A DNA stretch of 64,000 nt, taken from assembly GCF_014202575.1 (NCBI RefSeq), contig NZ_JACHHB010000009.1, forward strand, positions 1 through 64,000, given 5' to 3'. This DNA is from Texcoconibacillus texcoconensis. Its GTDB lineage: Bacteria > Bacillota > Bacilli > Bacillales > Salisediminibacteriaceae. Made by a program: the position numbers and the translations under genes. This document shows, piece by piece, positions 1 to 8,459 of this stretch. Each line of letters begins with the position of its first letter. Position 1 is the first letter of the stretch. The notes under the pieces are model-generated. The model was not told the origin of the DNA. It did no database searches and saw only the letters and a program-made list of their open reading frames with translations.

Positions 1-87
1 TGGACACCCTTGCCATTCGCTAACAGTTCCCACTGCCAAGCCTGTAGTGGACTTTCACCACCTAGCTGTCAGACATGCCGGGCACAC
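1..87 (-). mobile_element. 5' end of a group II intron (partial, runs off the window)
   Basis: Read on the minus strand from position 87, the sequence begins GTGTGCCCGGCATG and continues to GCAAGGGTGTCC at the window edge. This is the characteristic start of domain I of a bacterial group II intron ribozyme (consensus GUGYG at the 5' splice site). The intron lies directly behind the perfect pbpA terminator hairpin and its T tract, which is the preferred target of class C introns. The rest of the ribozyme and any reverse transcriptase lie outside the window. The class is inferred mainly from the insertion site. Confidence 0.8.
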
Positions 88-89
88 CT

Positions 90-131
90 AAAAAAGGGTC
101 TGATGAGGTATACACCTTAATCAGACCCTTA
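90..131 (-). terminator. Rho-independent terminator of pbpA
   Basis: A perfect 11-bp stem (94-104 with 120-130, arm AAGGGTCTGAT) is followed on the minus strand by a T run. It begins 4 bases after the pbpA stop codon. The group II intron starts 2-3 bases beyond the T run. Confidence 0.9.
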
Positions 132-134
132 CTT

Positions 135-2138
135 TTATTCAGATTCTTCAGGTTCTACAACCTCTACTCCAACGTCTTGAGGACCTTGTCTCCCGTCCTC
201 TTTTAACTCGAAATATGCATCTAGAATGCCTTCTCCGATACGGTTTGCTACGCCACTTTCCTGGCGGGATATACCTGGGACAACGACGGAAAATGCTACC
301 TCCGGATTGTCATAAGGCGCATAACCTACGAGCGTTTGATTATTGGCATCCTCGCCATCAACTTTCACCTGCGCTGTTCCTGTTTTTCCAGCGGCTTCGT
401 ACGGTTTGTTAGCAAAGTACGCTCTCGCCGTACCCCGTGAACCATTCATGACACGCCGAAAGCCTTCTTGAACACGTTCCATATACGTATCATCAACATC
501 GATTGTATTTAAAACTTTCGGTTCTATTTGACTAATAATATTCCCTAGTTCACTTCGGTCATTATTCGGTTCACGAATTTCAGTCACAATTTGTGGTGCT
601 ATCCGGTAACCACCATTAGCGATTGTAGAGACATATTGCACTAATTGTAACGGTGTATACGTATCAAACTGTCCAAAACTAAAATACATCAAATTACCCG
701 GATATCCATACCCTCCATTAAAACCAATGAACTCGTTCGGCAAATCTATCCCCGTACTGACACCCAGGCCAAATTGTTCATAATAACTGCGTAGGGTATC
801 GTATCCCTCATGGAAATTACCCCAATTGGATCCAGCACTCGGAGTATAACCAATTAACCTCATCGCAATTTCTGCCATATAGATGTTAGATGAGCGCTCC
901 AGTGCTGTTAAATCATCGATCTGGCCCATAATTTCATGGGAACGTATATGAGCGCCAGGTAAGCTTAAAGGTCGGTCATGAATAATCGTACCTGGAGAAA
1001 TGACACCTGTGTCAAGTCCAGCTAAAATTGTTGCCCCTTTTACAACAGAACCCATTTCAAAGGCACTTCCAAAAGCCCCGAATTCACTACTATAACCAGC
1101 CATAGAGAGGACTTCACCGGTATGCGGCTCCATCATGACAACGTATGCATCTTCATTTCCAAGAAAAGAGTTGCTGACTTCATCCACTTCATCTTTTATA
1201 ATTTCTTCTACACGTTGTTGTAACTCCATATCAACACTTAAGATGAGATCATTTCCACGACGACCTAAAATTTCATCAGGATGATTTAATAGTTCACCTG
1301 AACGATCCATATAATTTTCAAGCCTACCGTCTCGCCCTTGCAAAACGTGTTCGTATTCCTGTTCCAAGTAACTGGTTCCCACAATATCAGTGCGATCATA
1401 ACCATTCGCTAAATAATAATCTAACTTTTCACGAGGAATCGTACCTGTTCTACCAAAAACACTTTGTAACGAGCCCCCGTAAACGTATTTACGATCAGCA
1501 TCTCGAATAATATCCACGCCTGGAAAGTTATCTAGGTTTTCCATAATTTTTGCTGCATCCTCATATTCGATCCCGCGTTTTACTTTGTGGGGCAAGTTTC
1601 GATATCCACTGATTAACTCGCGCCACACCGCTACAATACCTAATTCCTCTTCAGTCAACGATTCTAAATCTTCATCATGAATGCGATCCAACTGAAGTTG
1701 ATGGACTTCTTCATTACTGAGATCTTCGGATTGTATCTCCTCTACAGAAACAAGCTCCTCAGCTTCATCTTCTCTAGTCATTAACCAGTAATCTTTTAAT
1801 TCTTGCTCATAAATATTAGACGTGTCTAAATCAATAATTTCAGCTAAACTTTCTGCAACCTCAAGCATTGCTATCGAGGTATGACCTGGATTCGTATAAG
1901 TAACCGTAAAAACCAATTCATTATCTACGACAGGATGACCATATCGGTCATAAACAATACCTCGGGGCGCCTCTATTGGAGCACTAATATTAACCGTTCG
2001 TTCCAACTGTTCTTGGTATTCTTCACCTTGAACAATTTGCACAATTCCTAATCGTAAGATCAAGATTGAAAATAGTAAAAACACACAAAAAAATAACACA
2101 TTTAATCGAGATGGCAAATGCGATTTCTTTTCAGCCAT
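135..2138 (-). CDS. pbpA: Class B penicillin-binding protein 2 (PbpA/PbpH type transpeptidase)
   Basis: Membrane-anchored DD-transpeptidase that cross-links lateral-wall peptidoglycan during rod elongation. The 667-residue protein has an N-terminal membrane segment (about residues 12-35), a dimerisation domain with an acidic insertion near residues 100-170, and a C-terminal transpeptidase domain. The active-site motifs are SVVK (about 363), SSN (about 415) and KTGTA (about 585). The ATG of MAEKK was chosen because GAGGG lies 9 bases upstream; the longer frame (MNLDYK...) has no ribosome site. The neighbours yqgE and sodA match B. subtilis pbpA. A -10 sequence TATAAT at 2195-2200 may give it its own promoter. 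PbpA and PbpH cannot be separated here. Confidence 0.93.
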   Translation of the reverse strand: MAEKKSHLPSRLNVLFFCVFLLFSILILRLGIVQIVQGEEYQEQLERTVNISAPIEAPRGIVYDRYGHPVVDNELVFTVTYTNPGHTSIAMLEVAESLAEIIDLDTSNIYEQELKDYWLMTREDEAEELVSVEEIQSEDLSNEEVHQLQLDRIHDEDLESLTEEELGIVAVWRELISGYRNLPHKVKRGIEYEDAAKIMENLDNFPGVDIIRDADRKYVYGGSLQSVFGRTGTIPREKLDYYLANGYDRTDIVGTSYLEQEYEHVLQGRDGRLENYMDRSGELLNHPDEILGRRGNDLILSVDMELQQRVEEIIKDEVDEVSNSFLGNEDAYVVMMEPHTGEVLSMAGYSSEFGAFGSAFEMGSVVKGATILAGLDTGVISPGTIIHDRPLSLPGAHIRSHEIMGQIDDLTALERSSNIYMAEIAMRLIGYTPSAGSNWGNFHEGYDTLRSYYEQFGLGVSTGIDLPNEFIGFNGGYGYPGNLMYFSFGQFDTYTPLQLVQYVSTIANGGYRIAPQIVTEIREPNNDRSELGNIISQIEPKVLNTIDVDDTYMERVQEGFRRVMNGSRGTARAYFANKPYEAAGKTGTAQVKVDGEDANNQTLVGYAPYDNPEVAFSVVVPGISRQESGVANRIGEGILDAYFELKEDGRQGPQDVGVEVVEPEESE

Positions 2139-2204
2139 TATCGTTACCCTCTTATAGTCTAAATTCAACGTATGTATCCGTTGTTTACTTTTCCATTATA
2201 CACA

Positions 2205-2432
2205 AGAATAGACACCTCGAATAGGTGTCTATCATATCGTCGCCCGCCGTGCGGTTTGCTTCTTTGGTATCACGAACCCGCTCTATGGCAGGTGGGTGCT
2301 CGCAAAAGTATTTTCAACTTCCTCTAAGAGGCATGTTGGCCATACTTTTATTTTGAGCTCCCTATGTGATTTGGTGTACTTCGAATATCCATTCGAAGTA
2401 CACCAGCACCGCAGGCAGCAATGTTTTTTGTT
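2205..2432 (-). ncRNA. Structured non-coding RNA candidate between yqgE and pbpA
   Basis: About 228 bases with no plausible ORF but dense nested pairing on the minus strand. The closing helix pairs 2408-2421 with 2240-2255 (UGCGGU with ACCGCA, GCC with GGC). Inside it are a perfect 14-bp hairpin (2373-2386 with 2391-2404), a long arm (GGGAGCUC with GAGCACCC, then UAAAAGUAU with AUACUUUUG, with a CCUCUUAGAGG tip) and a 6-bp hairpin (ACCUGC with GCGGGU). A strong sigma-A-like promoter precedes it and a 10-bp hairpin at 2208-2232 closes it. I do not recognise the family. The layout recalls 6S RNA, but I could not match 6S sequence signatures. Confidence 0.6.
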
Positions 2433-2438
2433 AAGTTT

Positions 2439-2466
2439 ATTATAACATACGATGATACTTTTGCAA
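2439..2466 (-). promoter_or_regulatory. Sigma-A-type promoter of the 2.2-2.4 kb RNA
   Basis: The -35 TTGCAA (2461-2466) and a perfect -10 TATAAT (2439-2444) are 16 bases apart, placing the start near 2432, just before the closing helix of the structured RNA. Confidence 0.7.
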
Positions 2467-2539
2467 CATCTCTACAGTTCCATTTCAAGGAAATTGCCAA
2501 CCGTTCATTTATCCCTTCCACTAAGCACCTTCACATTGA

Positions 2540-3799
2540 TTACCATCTCTTCTTCACCGCCGAATAGGCATCATGTTCATTTGTAACGCTTGATTGGACC
2601 TTACGAACAAATAAGTAAATAATGAAATGTCCTAGACCAAGAACCAATAGTAAAATCGGTATCCCTTTCTCTTCAGAGAAGAAAGTGATCGTTGCAATAA
2701 AGGATAGAACGGAAACAAGCCGACCAATGTCTAGAAAAATTTGACGTACAACGATATACTCAACTCGGCGCTCTTTGGCATCTCTACCTGAACCAATCAC
2801 ATCATAAGTTAGCGAAACAAACGGAACGAGTAAAAGCGGATAAGAGATAGAAATCGTTATCCCGTATAGTATGAGACGTGTAAAGGTAAGGTCATTAACG
2901 ATAAAAAAGATCGCCCCGTAAAGGCCTAGCCCACCAATTAAAATGGATTTCTTTCGAAAAGAAGGTTTAATAAAACGACCAGCTAAATAATAAACCACAA
3001 AAGAAACGGCAGAAACAATGAGACCATATGTCCCTAAAGCCATTTCACTTCCTGTTGCAACATAGATCCAAACCGTGATCACAAAAATAAACGTCCCTTC
3101 ACGAAAGCCTTGAAAAAACTGACCGAACAAAATCCTTGACCAGTCCCGGTTGTGTTTACGTTCCCGTAGGATATCAAGAAAGCGAAAGGAACCTTTAGAT
3201 ATACGTTTCTCTAAGAAAAAACTTAAAACAACTGCGGTAATAAATAGCCCTAAAGAAACAGCAAATATCGTTCGGTACCCAATGACTTCATCGATTTTGG
3301 TAATTAGAATACCAGCAGAAAATGGCCCGACCATACCTGCAAATGAAGTCAATAACCCAAGAAATCCATTAAAAAAATCACGGGTGTCCGGCTCTGTAAT
3401 CTCAAAGGTCAAAACGTTAAAGGACAACCAATAAAATCCCATACCGATCCCTAGCAATCCACCGAGAATTAACAAATAACTACCAGCATTTTCACCAAGT
3501 AGGAGTACCGTGCAATAAAACACGGACAGAAAAGAGACACCAATCCGTAATATGATGACCCTGTCTAATCCCTTGGCCAAGCGACCAGCTAACAAAAACG
3601 TGATCGGCTGTAAGATGACTGCCGCTAAATTATAAGTCGCAATATCAATGAATTCTCCAGATTGCTTCCATATGTAAACGTTAACAAAGGTATTCGATAG
3701 GGCGATACCTAAAGCATACAACCCACCGATGATGAGTAAAAGCTTTAAATCTTTATTCAATTCGATGTTTCCGATTAGCGCTTTCGTCCATTTCTTCAT
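2540..3799 (-). CDS. yqgE: Major facilitator superfamily transporter, YqgE-like
   Basis: A 419-residue polytopic membrane protein with about twelve hydrophobic segments typical of MFS permeases. A short amphipathic N terminus (MKKWTKAL) leads into the first membrane helix near residue 20. The position between sodA and pbpA is that of B. subtilis yqgE, whose substrate is not known. The start was placed at MKKWTK because GGGGAG precedes it by 6 bases; the frame extends 14 codons further without a ribosome site. The family assignment rests on hydrophobic pattern and synteny, so substrate and direction of transport remain open. Confidence 0.8.
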   Translation of the reverse strand: MKKWTKALIGNIELNKDLKLLLIIGGLYALGIALSNTFVNVYIWKQSGEFIDIATYNLAAVILQPITFLLAGRLAKGLDRVIILRIGVSFLSVFYCTVLLLGENAGSYLLILGGLLGIGMGFYWLSFNVLTFEITEPDTRDFFNGFLGLLTSFAGMVGPFSAGILITKIDEVIGYRTIFAVSLGLFITAVVLSFFLEKRISKGSFRFLDILRERKHNRDWSRILFGQFFQGFREGTFIFVITVWIYVATGSEMALGTYGLIVSAVSFVVYYLAGRFIKPSFRKKSILIGGLGLYGAIFFIVNDLTFTRLILYGITISISYPLLLVPFVSLTYDVIGSGRDAKERRVEYIVVRQIFLDIGRLVSVLSFIATITFFSEEKGIPILLLVLGLGHFIIYLFVRKVQSSVTNEHDAYSAVKKRW

Positions 3800-3914
3800 C
3801 AAAGACTCCCCTTTATCCAATACAGGCTTATTGTGCCTCACAGATCACCTGTTATGCGGACGAAAGCAAAGGAGAAATGTCTGAAAATATTTCGACACTC
3901 ATGTTTTCACACAC

Positions 3915-3982
3915 AAAAAAAAGCCAACGAGTCTGTGGGAGAGGTTTATTATAAAACCTAACTCACAAGACTGCGTCAGCTT
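3915..3982 (-). terminator. Rho-independent terminator of sodA
   Basis: A long imperfect hairpin on the minus strand (AGTCTTGTG with CCACAGACT, and an AGGTTT/AAACCT tip) is followed by eight T residues. It begins about 18 bases after the sodA stop. Confidence 0.85.
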
Positions 3983-3999
3983 AAAATTAATTTACAACA

Positions 4000-4608
4000 T
4001 TATTTTGCTTCTTGAAAACGTTTCGTAACTTCATCCCAGTTGATAACATTAAAGAAAGCATCAACATATTCAGGACGACGATTTTGATATTTTAAGTAGT
4101 AAGCATGCTCCCAAACATCAATTCCGAGAACCGGCGTTTTCCCTTCTGAAATTGGGTTATCTTGGTTTAATGTATCAACAACTTCTAACTTGCCGTTGTT
4201 AACAACGAGCCAAGCCCAACCAGAACCAAAGCGGCCAAGTGCAGTATTTTTAAACGTTTCTTTAAATTGATCGAAACTACCGAATGCATCATTGATCGCA
4301 CTAGCTAAATCACCAGTCGGCTCACCACCGCCATTCGGGGACATAATTTGCCAAAACAACGTATGGTTATAATGTCCTCCACCGTTGTTGCGTACAGCCG
4401 TACGTACACTTTCAGGCAATGCACTTAAATCTTTCAATAAGTCCTCAAGACTCTTGTCTTGCAGATCACTATGTCCTTCTAATGCCGCATTTAGCTTCGT
4501 CACATACGTGTTATGGTGTTTACCATGATGAATTTTCATCGTTTCCTCATCAATGTGAGGTGTAAGCGCGTCGTAAGCATAAGGTAATTCTGGAAGTGTA
4601 AAAGCCAT
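4000..4608 (-). CDS. sodA: Superoxide dismutase (Mn/Fe type)
   Basis: Converts superoxide to hydrogen peroxide and oxygen in the cytoplasm. The 202-residue length is normal for the family. The metal ligands are visible: His27 in KIHHGKHH, a His in [11 protein letters not shown], and Asp and His in the DVWEHAYY signature near the C terminus. The Bacillus enzymes of this type use manganese, which I infer here too. The start MAFTLPELP is preceded by AAGGAGG at 8 bases; the track frame extends 19 codons upstream without support. The gene appears monocistronic, with its own terminator, upstream of yqgE as in B. subtilis. Confidence 0.97.
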   Translation of the reverse strand: MAFTLPELPYAYDALTPHIDEETMKIHHGKHHNTYVTKLNAALEGHSDLQDKSLEDLLKDLSALPESVRTAVRNNGGGHYNHTLFWQIMSPNGGGEPTGDLASAINDAFGSFDQFKETFKNTALGRFGSGWAWLVVNNGKLEVVDTLNQDNPISEGKTPVLGIDVWEHAYYLKYQNRRPEYVDAFFNVINWDEVTKRFQEAK

Positions 4609-4821
4609 GTAAATCTCCTCCTTTATGGTATGTAAATAACAAACAGTCGGATTGCAACTTACCACTATTTCAACTATACAGACGTGGAAAAGCGCCTCCG
4701 ATGTTTACAGTACCAAATATACCACCGAACATCAAATAATAAACATTTATTTTCTCCAAAAACAAACATTCCATACTCCAAACTGTAATAGATCTTATAT
4801 GCCTCGTTTTTGGTTTTGTTT

Positions 4822-5145
4822 TTAATATGTAATTGCTAAGCGAGAATGAAAAATTTGTTGGTCACTTTTCAATTGCAGTCGACCTGGCTTTACTGACGCA
4901 CTTAAAGTCATTTTTGGGTCAAAAAATACTTGAAACCTTCGTTCAATTAAAATCGGAATATCTCCATCTTCAGATTTAATATCTATATCTGTTTCTGTCT
5001 TATTTGAAACTAATTGCAACTTAGGTACACCACTAACTGCACAACCACATCCATCTGTGTCATATACAATCTTTAGCATCCCCAATTGTTCGCTCATCGC
5101 GCGTTTTACAATATTTCGTCCCTCATCCGTTAAAGTGACTTGCAC
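4822..5145 (-). CDS. HesB/IscA-like iron-sulfur biogenesis domain protein (YqkB-like)
   Basis: A 107-residue protein of the Fe-S biogenesis (HesB-like) fold. It carries the segment YDTDGCGCAVSGVP (about residues 29-42) and an LKSDQQIF tail that resemble B. subtilis YqkB. The family is related to A-type Fe-S carriers, but YqkB-type proteins lack the usual C-terminal Cys pair, so a carrier role is not assured. A GTG start is chosen because AAAGGAG lies 9 bases upstream; the longer frame runs back into the tRNA spacer. It stands alone between tRNA-Ser and sodA. Confidence 0.75.
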   Translation of the reverse strand: MQVTLTDEGRNIVKRAMSEQLGMLKIVYDTDGCGCAVSGVPKLQLVSNKTETDIDIKSEDGDIPILIERRFQVFFDPKMTLSASVKPGRLQLKSDQQIFHSRLAITY

Positions 5146-5290
5146 ATCAACACACTCCTTTAATACAGGGCTAATCATAGGTTTTACAGTTGCCGCCCTT
5201 TTTAGGCAAAAAAAAAGCAACACCATCTACGCCTTGTTCACTTCTAAAAGTGAATTTAGAGACGTCAGTGTCTACTTCAGGTTTATTATA

Positions 5291-5383
5291 TGGCGGAGGA
5301 GGAGGGATTCGAACCCCCGCGGGCCGTTAAGCCCCTGGCGGTTTTCAAGACCGCTCCCTTCAGCCAAACTTGGGTACTCCTCC
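5291..5383 (-). tRNA. tRNA-Ser (TGA)
   Basis: A 93-base class II tRNA with a GGAGGAG acceptor stem, an anticodon loop CTTGAAA (anticodon TGA), a long variable arm, a GGTTCGAATCC T arm and an encoded CCA. It is the last of three tRNAs in the minus-strand direction. Confidence 0.97.
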
Positions 5384-5404
5384 GTGCTATAATAAGTATT
5401 TATA

Positions 5405-5481
5405 TGGTGGACCCTGTAGGACTCGAACCTACGACCGGACGGTTATGAGCCGTCAGCTCTGACCAACTGAGCTAAGGGTCC
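5405..5481 (-). tRNA. tRNA-Ile2 (CAT, lysidine-type) rather than Met
   Basis: A 77-base tRNA with acceptor GGACCCT, anticodon loop CTCATAA (CAT), T arm GGTTCGAGTCC and an encoded CCA. The acceptor stem and the Met-Ile-Ser gene order resemble the B. subtilis trnB tRNA-Ile2, whose C34 is changed to lysidine by TilS to read AUA. A generic scan would call it Met; the Ile2 identity is inferred. Confidence 0.85.
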
Positions 5482-5490
5482 TTTATTAAA

Positions 5491-5567
5491 TGGTAGCGGC
5501 GGAGGGGATCGAACCCCCGACCTCACGGGTATGAACCGTACGCTCTAGCCAGCTGAGCTACACCGCC
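5491..5567 (-). tRNA. tRNA-Met (CAT), elongator
   Basis: A 77-base tRNA starting GGCGGTGTAGCTC with anticodon loop TTCATAC (CAT), T arm GGTTCGATCCC and an encoded CCA. It lacks the three G-C pairs of the initiator anticodon stem, so it is the elongator form. It is the first gene of the tRNA cluster, 9 bases before tRNA-Ile2. Confidence 0.93.
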
Positions 5568-5683
5568 TCAAATCAATCGTTCAATTGATCTCTCGAAGAC
5601 AATAACAATATTAGCATGTCCAACTTCATATAGTCAACAGTTTCTTAAAATTTTTTTATTTATTTCAATCATTGAATAAAACA

Positions 5684-5730
5684 GGGACAATCGCAGCGAA
5701 AATACACTATTTTCCGTACCCGATTGCCCC
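5684..5730 (-). terminator. Rho-independent terminator of the Na/Pi symporter gene
   Basis: Minus-strand hairpin with outer arms GGGGCAATCG and CGATTGTCCC and an inner GAAAATA/TATTTTC pair, followed by TGTTTTATT. It begins 19 bases after the stop of the upstream gene. Confidence 0.75.
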
Positions 5731-5748
5731 ATCATAACATATCGAAAC

Positions 5749-7374
5749 TTATTCTTCACCAATAACTGCTTCAGCAATATTAACTGAATGGTCACCGATA
5801 CGTTCTAAGTTACTGATCATATCTACAAATATAATACCTGCTGAGCCATTACAGTTGCCTTTGTTTAACCTTAAAATGTGCTTTTTACGTAACTGTCGTT
5901 CAAGTTTATCAATTTGGTCTTCTTTCAGTACAACAGAACGAGCTTCTTCTACGTCACCAGTTTCTAAAGCAAGAACCGCTTGTTGCAATGTTTGTGTCGT
6001 CAACTCAAACATTTCTTCTAAATCTTGCATGGCTAATTCAGACAGTTGTACTTTATTTGCAACTTGGTACTCTGATAACTCAATAAGGTTTTCTAAATGG
6101 TCACCTACACGTTCAATATCACGAACAGTATTTATTAACATCGAGTGAAAGTTAGAATCTTGTGCTGTCAAAGAATTCGAAGAAATTTGTGATAAGTAAT
6201 CAGTGATTTTACGATCGAGATTATTAATCGCATCTTCAAATTGGTACGTCAATTCTGCATGACGTTTATGCTTCGTTTGCACAAACTTACCTGCTTCAAT
6301 TAAGCCCTTCTCAGACAATTCCGCCATTCTTAACACTTCTTTCTTTGCTTGCCCAAGAGCAATTGAAGAAGATTGATGAATTAAAACAGGATCTAAATGT
6401 TGCGCTTTATAATCGATAACTGTTTCATCGCCTGGTAATATTTTCGTTACAATAAGCGCCAGTAAACCAACGAATGGTAGTTGAATGAGCACGTTTGATG
6501 TATTGAAAATTCCATGCGCAAACGCGATCGTCATCTCAGGGTTCAATGCTAACCTTTCACTTAAAAATGAAACAAGCGCAGTAAAAGGTTGTAATACAAG
6601 TAGTACTAGCACCGTTCCTAACAAGTTAAAGATAACATGGGAAGCTGCAGCACGCTTTGCAGCAAGTGATGAACCTAATGCTGCAAGCACAGCGGTAATC
6701 GTTGTTCCTAAGTTATCCCCAAATAAAACCGGTAAAACTGCATCTAAGCTTTCAATGGCACCTGATGAGTAAAGTTGTTGTAAAAGGCCAATCGCTGCTG
6801 TCGAGCTTTGCACTGCAACAGTGAAAATTGTTCCAATTAAAACACCTAAAAGCGGGTTCTCTGACATACTTACTGTTAATTCGGTAAAGGCATCTAATTC
6901 GCGGAGTGGTGATACACCCTCTCCCATTAACTCTAAACCGTAAAACAAAGCACCAAAACCGAAAAACACTTGCCCAAAGTTATTCGCTTTTTTATTTTTG
7001 ATAAAGAAAAGAAGTAGCGTACCGATGGTCATAATCGGAAGCGCGTAATCTTCAATGTTCAAACCGATAATAAAGGCGGTAACGGTCGTTCCGACATTCG
7101 CCCCCATAATGACACCTATAGCTTGCCTCATTGTCATAAACCCTGCGTTTACAAGGCCGATTGTTAAAACGGTCGTTCCTGTACTTGTCTGCAACAATAT
7201 GGTAACCGTGATCCCTGACAAAACACCCATGAGTGGATTGCTCGTAAACTTATCTAATAAATCTCGCAGCTTGTCCCCCGCTACCCGCTGCAAACCGTCT
7301 CCTAAGTATTTGATTCCAAAAAGAAAAATTGCTAAACCACCTAGAAACATAAAGATAATTTCTTGCGCTTCCAC
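5749..7374 (-). CDS. Na/Pi cotransporter family protein with PhoU-like C-terminal domain
   Basis: A 541-residue membrane protein of the NptA/PNaS family that is expected to import phosphate with sodium. The N-terminal 310 residues hold two inverted membrane repeats with the QTSTGTT and QSSTAA signatures that mark the family. Residues 345-541 form a helical PhoU-like domain that may sense phosphate status. The start is GTG with AGGGAG 11 bases upstream, a slightly long spacing but the only one supported. The gene is monocistronic with its own terminator. A second, shorter member without the PhoU part lies at 51.5 kb. The substrate is inferred from the family. Confidence 0.87.
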   Translation of the reverse strand: MEAQEIIFMFLGGLAIFLFGIKYLGDGLQRVAGDKLRDLLDKFTSNPLMGVLSGITVTILLQTSTGTTVLTIGLVNAGFMTMRQAIGVIMGANVGTTVTAFIIGLNIEDYALPIMTIGTLLLFFIKNKKANNFGQVFFGFGALFYGLELMGEGVSPLRELDAFTELTVSMSENPLLGVLIGTIFTVAVQSSTAAIGLLQQLYSSGAIESLDAVLPVLFGDNLGTTITAVLAALGSSLAAKRAAASHVIFNLLGTVLVLLVLQPFTALVSFLSERLALNPEMTIAFAHGIFNTSNVLIQLPFVGLLALIVTKILPGDETVIDYKAQHLDPVLIHQSSSIALGQAKKEVLRMAELSEKGLIEAGKFVQTKHKRHAELTYQFEDAINNLDRKITDYLSQISSNSLTAQDSNFHSMLINTVRDIERVGDHLENLIELSEYQVANKVQLSELAMQDLEEMFELTTQTLQQAVLALETGDVEEARSVVLKEDQIDKLERQLRKKHILRLNKGNCNGSAGIIFVDMISNLERIGDHSVNIAEAVIGEE

Positions 7375-7543
7375 CCAAACATCATCTCCCTAGTCCTTCG
7401 TCATTCATTATTTATTCGTCATTTTTCGTCAACAGCACCCATATTACTCAAGCACTATTAATTGTTCATTAATAAAATGTAAAGATTTTATTAATTTTTT
7501 GTGCGCGCTTTCATTCGAAGAGTTTTTCTAAAGTGTAATCTCC

Positions 7544-7572
7544 TTGTAACTCTTCTTCTGTTTAGCTAAAAT
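7544..7572 (+). promoter_or_regulatory. Sigma-A-type promoter of the DUF1189 gene
   Basis: TTGTAA (7544-7549) and TAAAAT (7567-7572) are separated by 17 bases, about 35 bases before the ATG. Confidence 0.6.
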
Positions 7573-7609
7573 ATGTATGGATAGCCAAGTCAATATAAAG
7601 GAGTGCACT

Positions 7610-8404
7610 ATGAACATTTTCAAGCAATTTATTAAAAGTATTTATTCTCCGCAAACAATTGCGAAGTTCCGTTTTCAAAAAATCGGTAAATCGATCCTTT
7701 ACGTGTTTATTTTAATGCTTATTACATCGATTCCAGCGAGCACCTTCCTCGGTATTAATATTTCTAATTTCGCAAATCAAATCGAGGAAACAATAAAAGA
7801 AGATCTCCCCTATTTCGAAATAAAAGACGGAACGCTCAATGCGGATATTGATGAACCTTATGCTCAAGAAATTGGAGGTAACAAAATCATTTTTGACCCA
7901 ACAGGCGCTCATACTATTAATGACTTTGAGTCGCATGAACAGGCCTTTGTTATGTTAGAAAATGATTTAGCTGTTATAACAGAAGGAACCCCTACAACGT
8001 TTAGCTATCAAGAATTAAACTTAGCGACCATAGATAAAGATAGTGCCGTTGATATGATTGACTCAGTAATGAGTATACTCCCTCTCATTCTTGCAATTTT
8101 CATCATTACGTTATACTTATTTTCTACTGGTTTGAAGTTTGTCGGAATTTTCTTCTTATCATTTATCGGCTTAATGATCAAAAAAAGCAAGGCGCCAGAT
8201 TTATCGTTTCGTCAAGTATGGATCCTTTCAGCTTATAGTGTAACTTTACCGACTGTCATCTTTTCTATAACGGATGTCCTCTTCGGAGCGATGATAGGTA
8301 TATTTGAATTTATTATTTATTGGTTAATCGCCATAATGATGATCTACACTGTGATCAACAAGGTCACACAACAAAAAAGCAACGCTACAAAGCCGCAACA
8401 ATAA
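7610..8404 (+). CDS. yqgB: DUF1189 family membrane protein (YqgB-like)
   Basis: A 264-residue membrane protein of unknown function. A first hydrophobic segment lies near residues 27-50, an extracytoplasmic domain of about 100 residues follows, and three or four membrane segments occupy residues 150-255. This layout, with the motif FRQVWILSAYSVTLP in the C-terminal half, matches DUF1189. The position between ispG/yqfZ and sodA is where B. subtilis has yqgB. The start follows AAAGGAG at 6 bases. A promoter lies just upstream and a shared terminator downstream. The symbol rests on synteny and remembered family membership. Confidence 0.7.
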   Translation: MNIFKQFIKSIYSPQTIAKFRFQKIGKSILYVFILMLITSIPASTFLGINISNFANQIEETIKEDLPYFEIKDGTLNADIDEPYAQEIGGNKIIFDPTGAHTINDFESHEQAFVMLENDLAVITEGTPTTFSYQELNLATIDKDSAVDMIDSVMSILPLILAIFIITLYLFSTGLKFVGIFFLSFIGLMIKKSKAPDLSFRQVWILSAYSVTLPTVIFSITDVLFGAMIGIFEFIIYWLIAIMMIYTVINKVTQQKSNATKPQQ

Positions 8405-8410
8405 TCAAAA

Positions 8411-8459
8411 AAGGCTGAGCCATTAATGGGAACAATCCCTTTATGGCGCAGCCTTTTTC
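8411..8459. terminator. Bidirectional terminator between convergent DUF1189 and nfeD genes
   Basis: AAGGCTGAGCCAT pairs with ATGGCGCAGCCTT (one mismatch) around a GGGA/TCCC inner stem, with T tracts on both strands. It fills the whole gap between the two stop codons. Confidence 0.9.

Noticed and set aside
2205-2432. Naming the structured RNA 6S RNA
   Set aside because: The closing helix and side arms are compatible, but I could not match 6S sequence signatures or its usual aspS-side location from memory, so only a generic ncRNA call is given.
2205-2432. Structured RNA transcribed from the plus strand, with the T run at 2423-2428 as its end
   Set aside because: No good plus-strand promoter is present at normal spacing, while the minus strand has TTGCAA-16-TATAAT exactly in place.
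5405-5481. Second tRNA-Met from the CAT anticodon
   Set aside because: Acceptor stem and cluster order match Bacillus tRNA-Ile2, which uses lysidine-modified CAT; elongator Met is the next gene.
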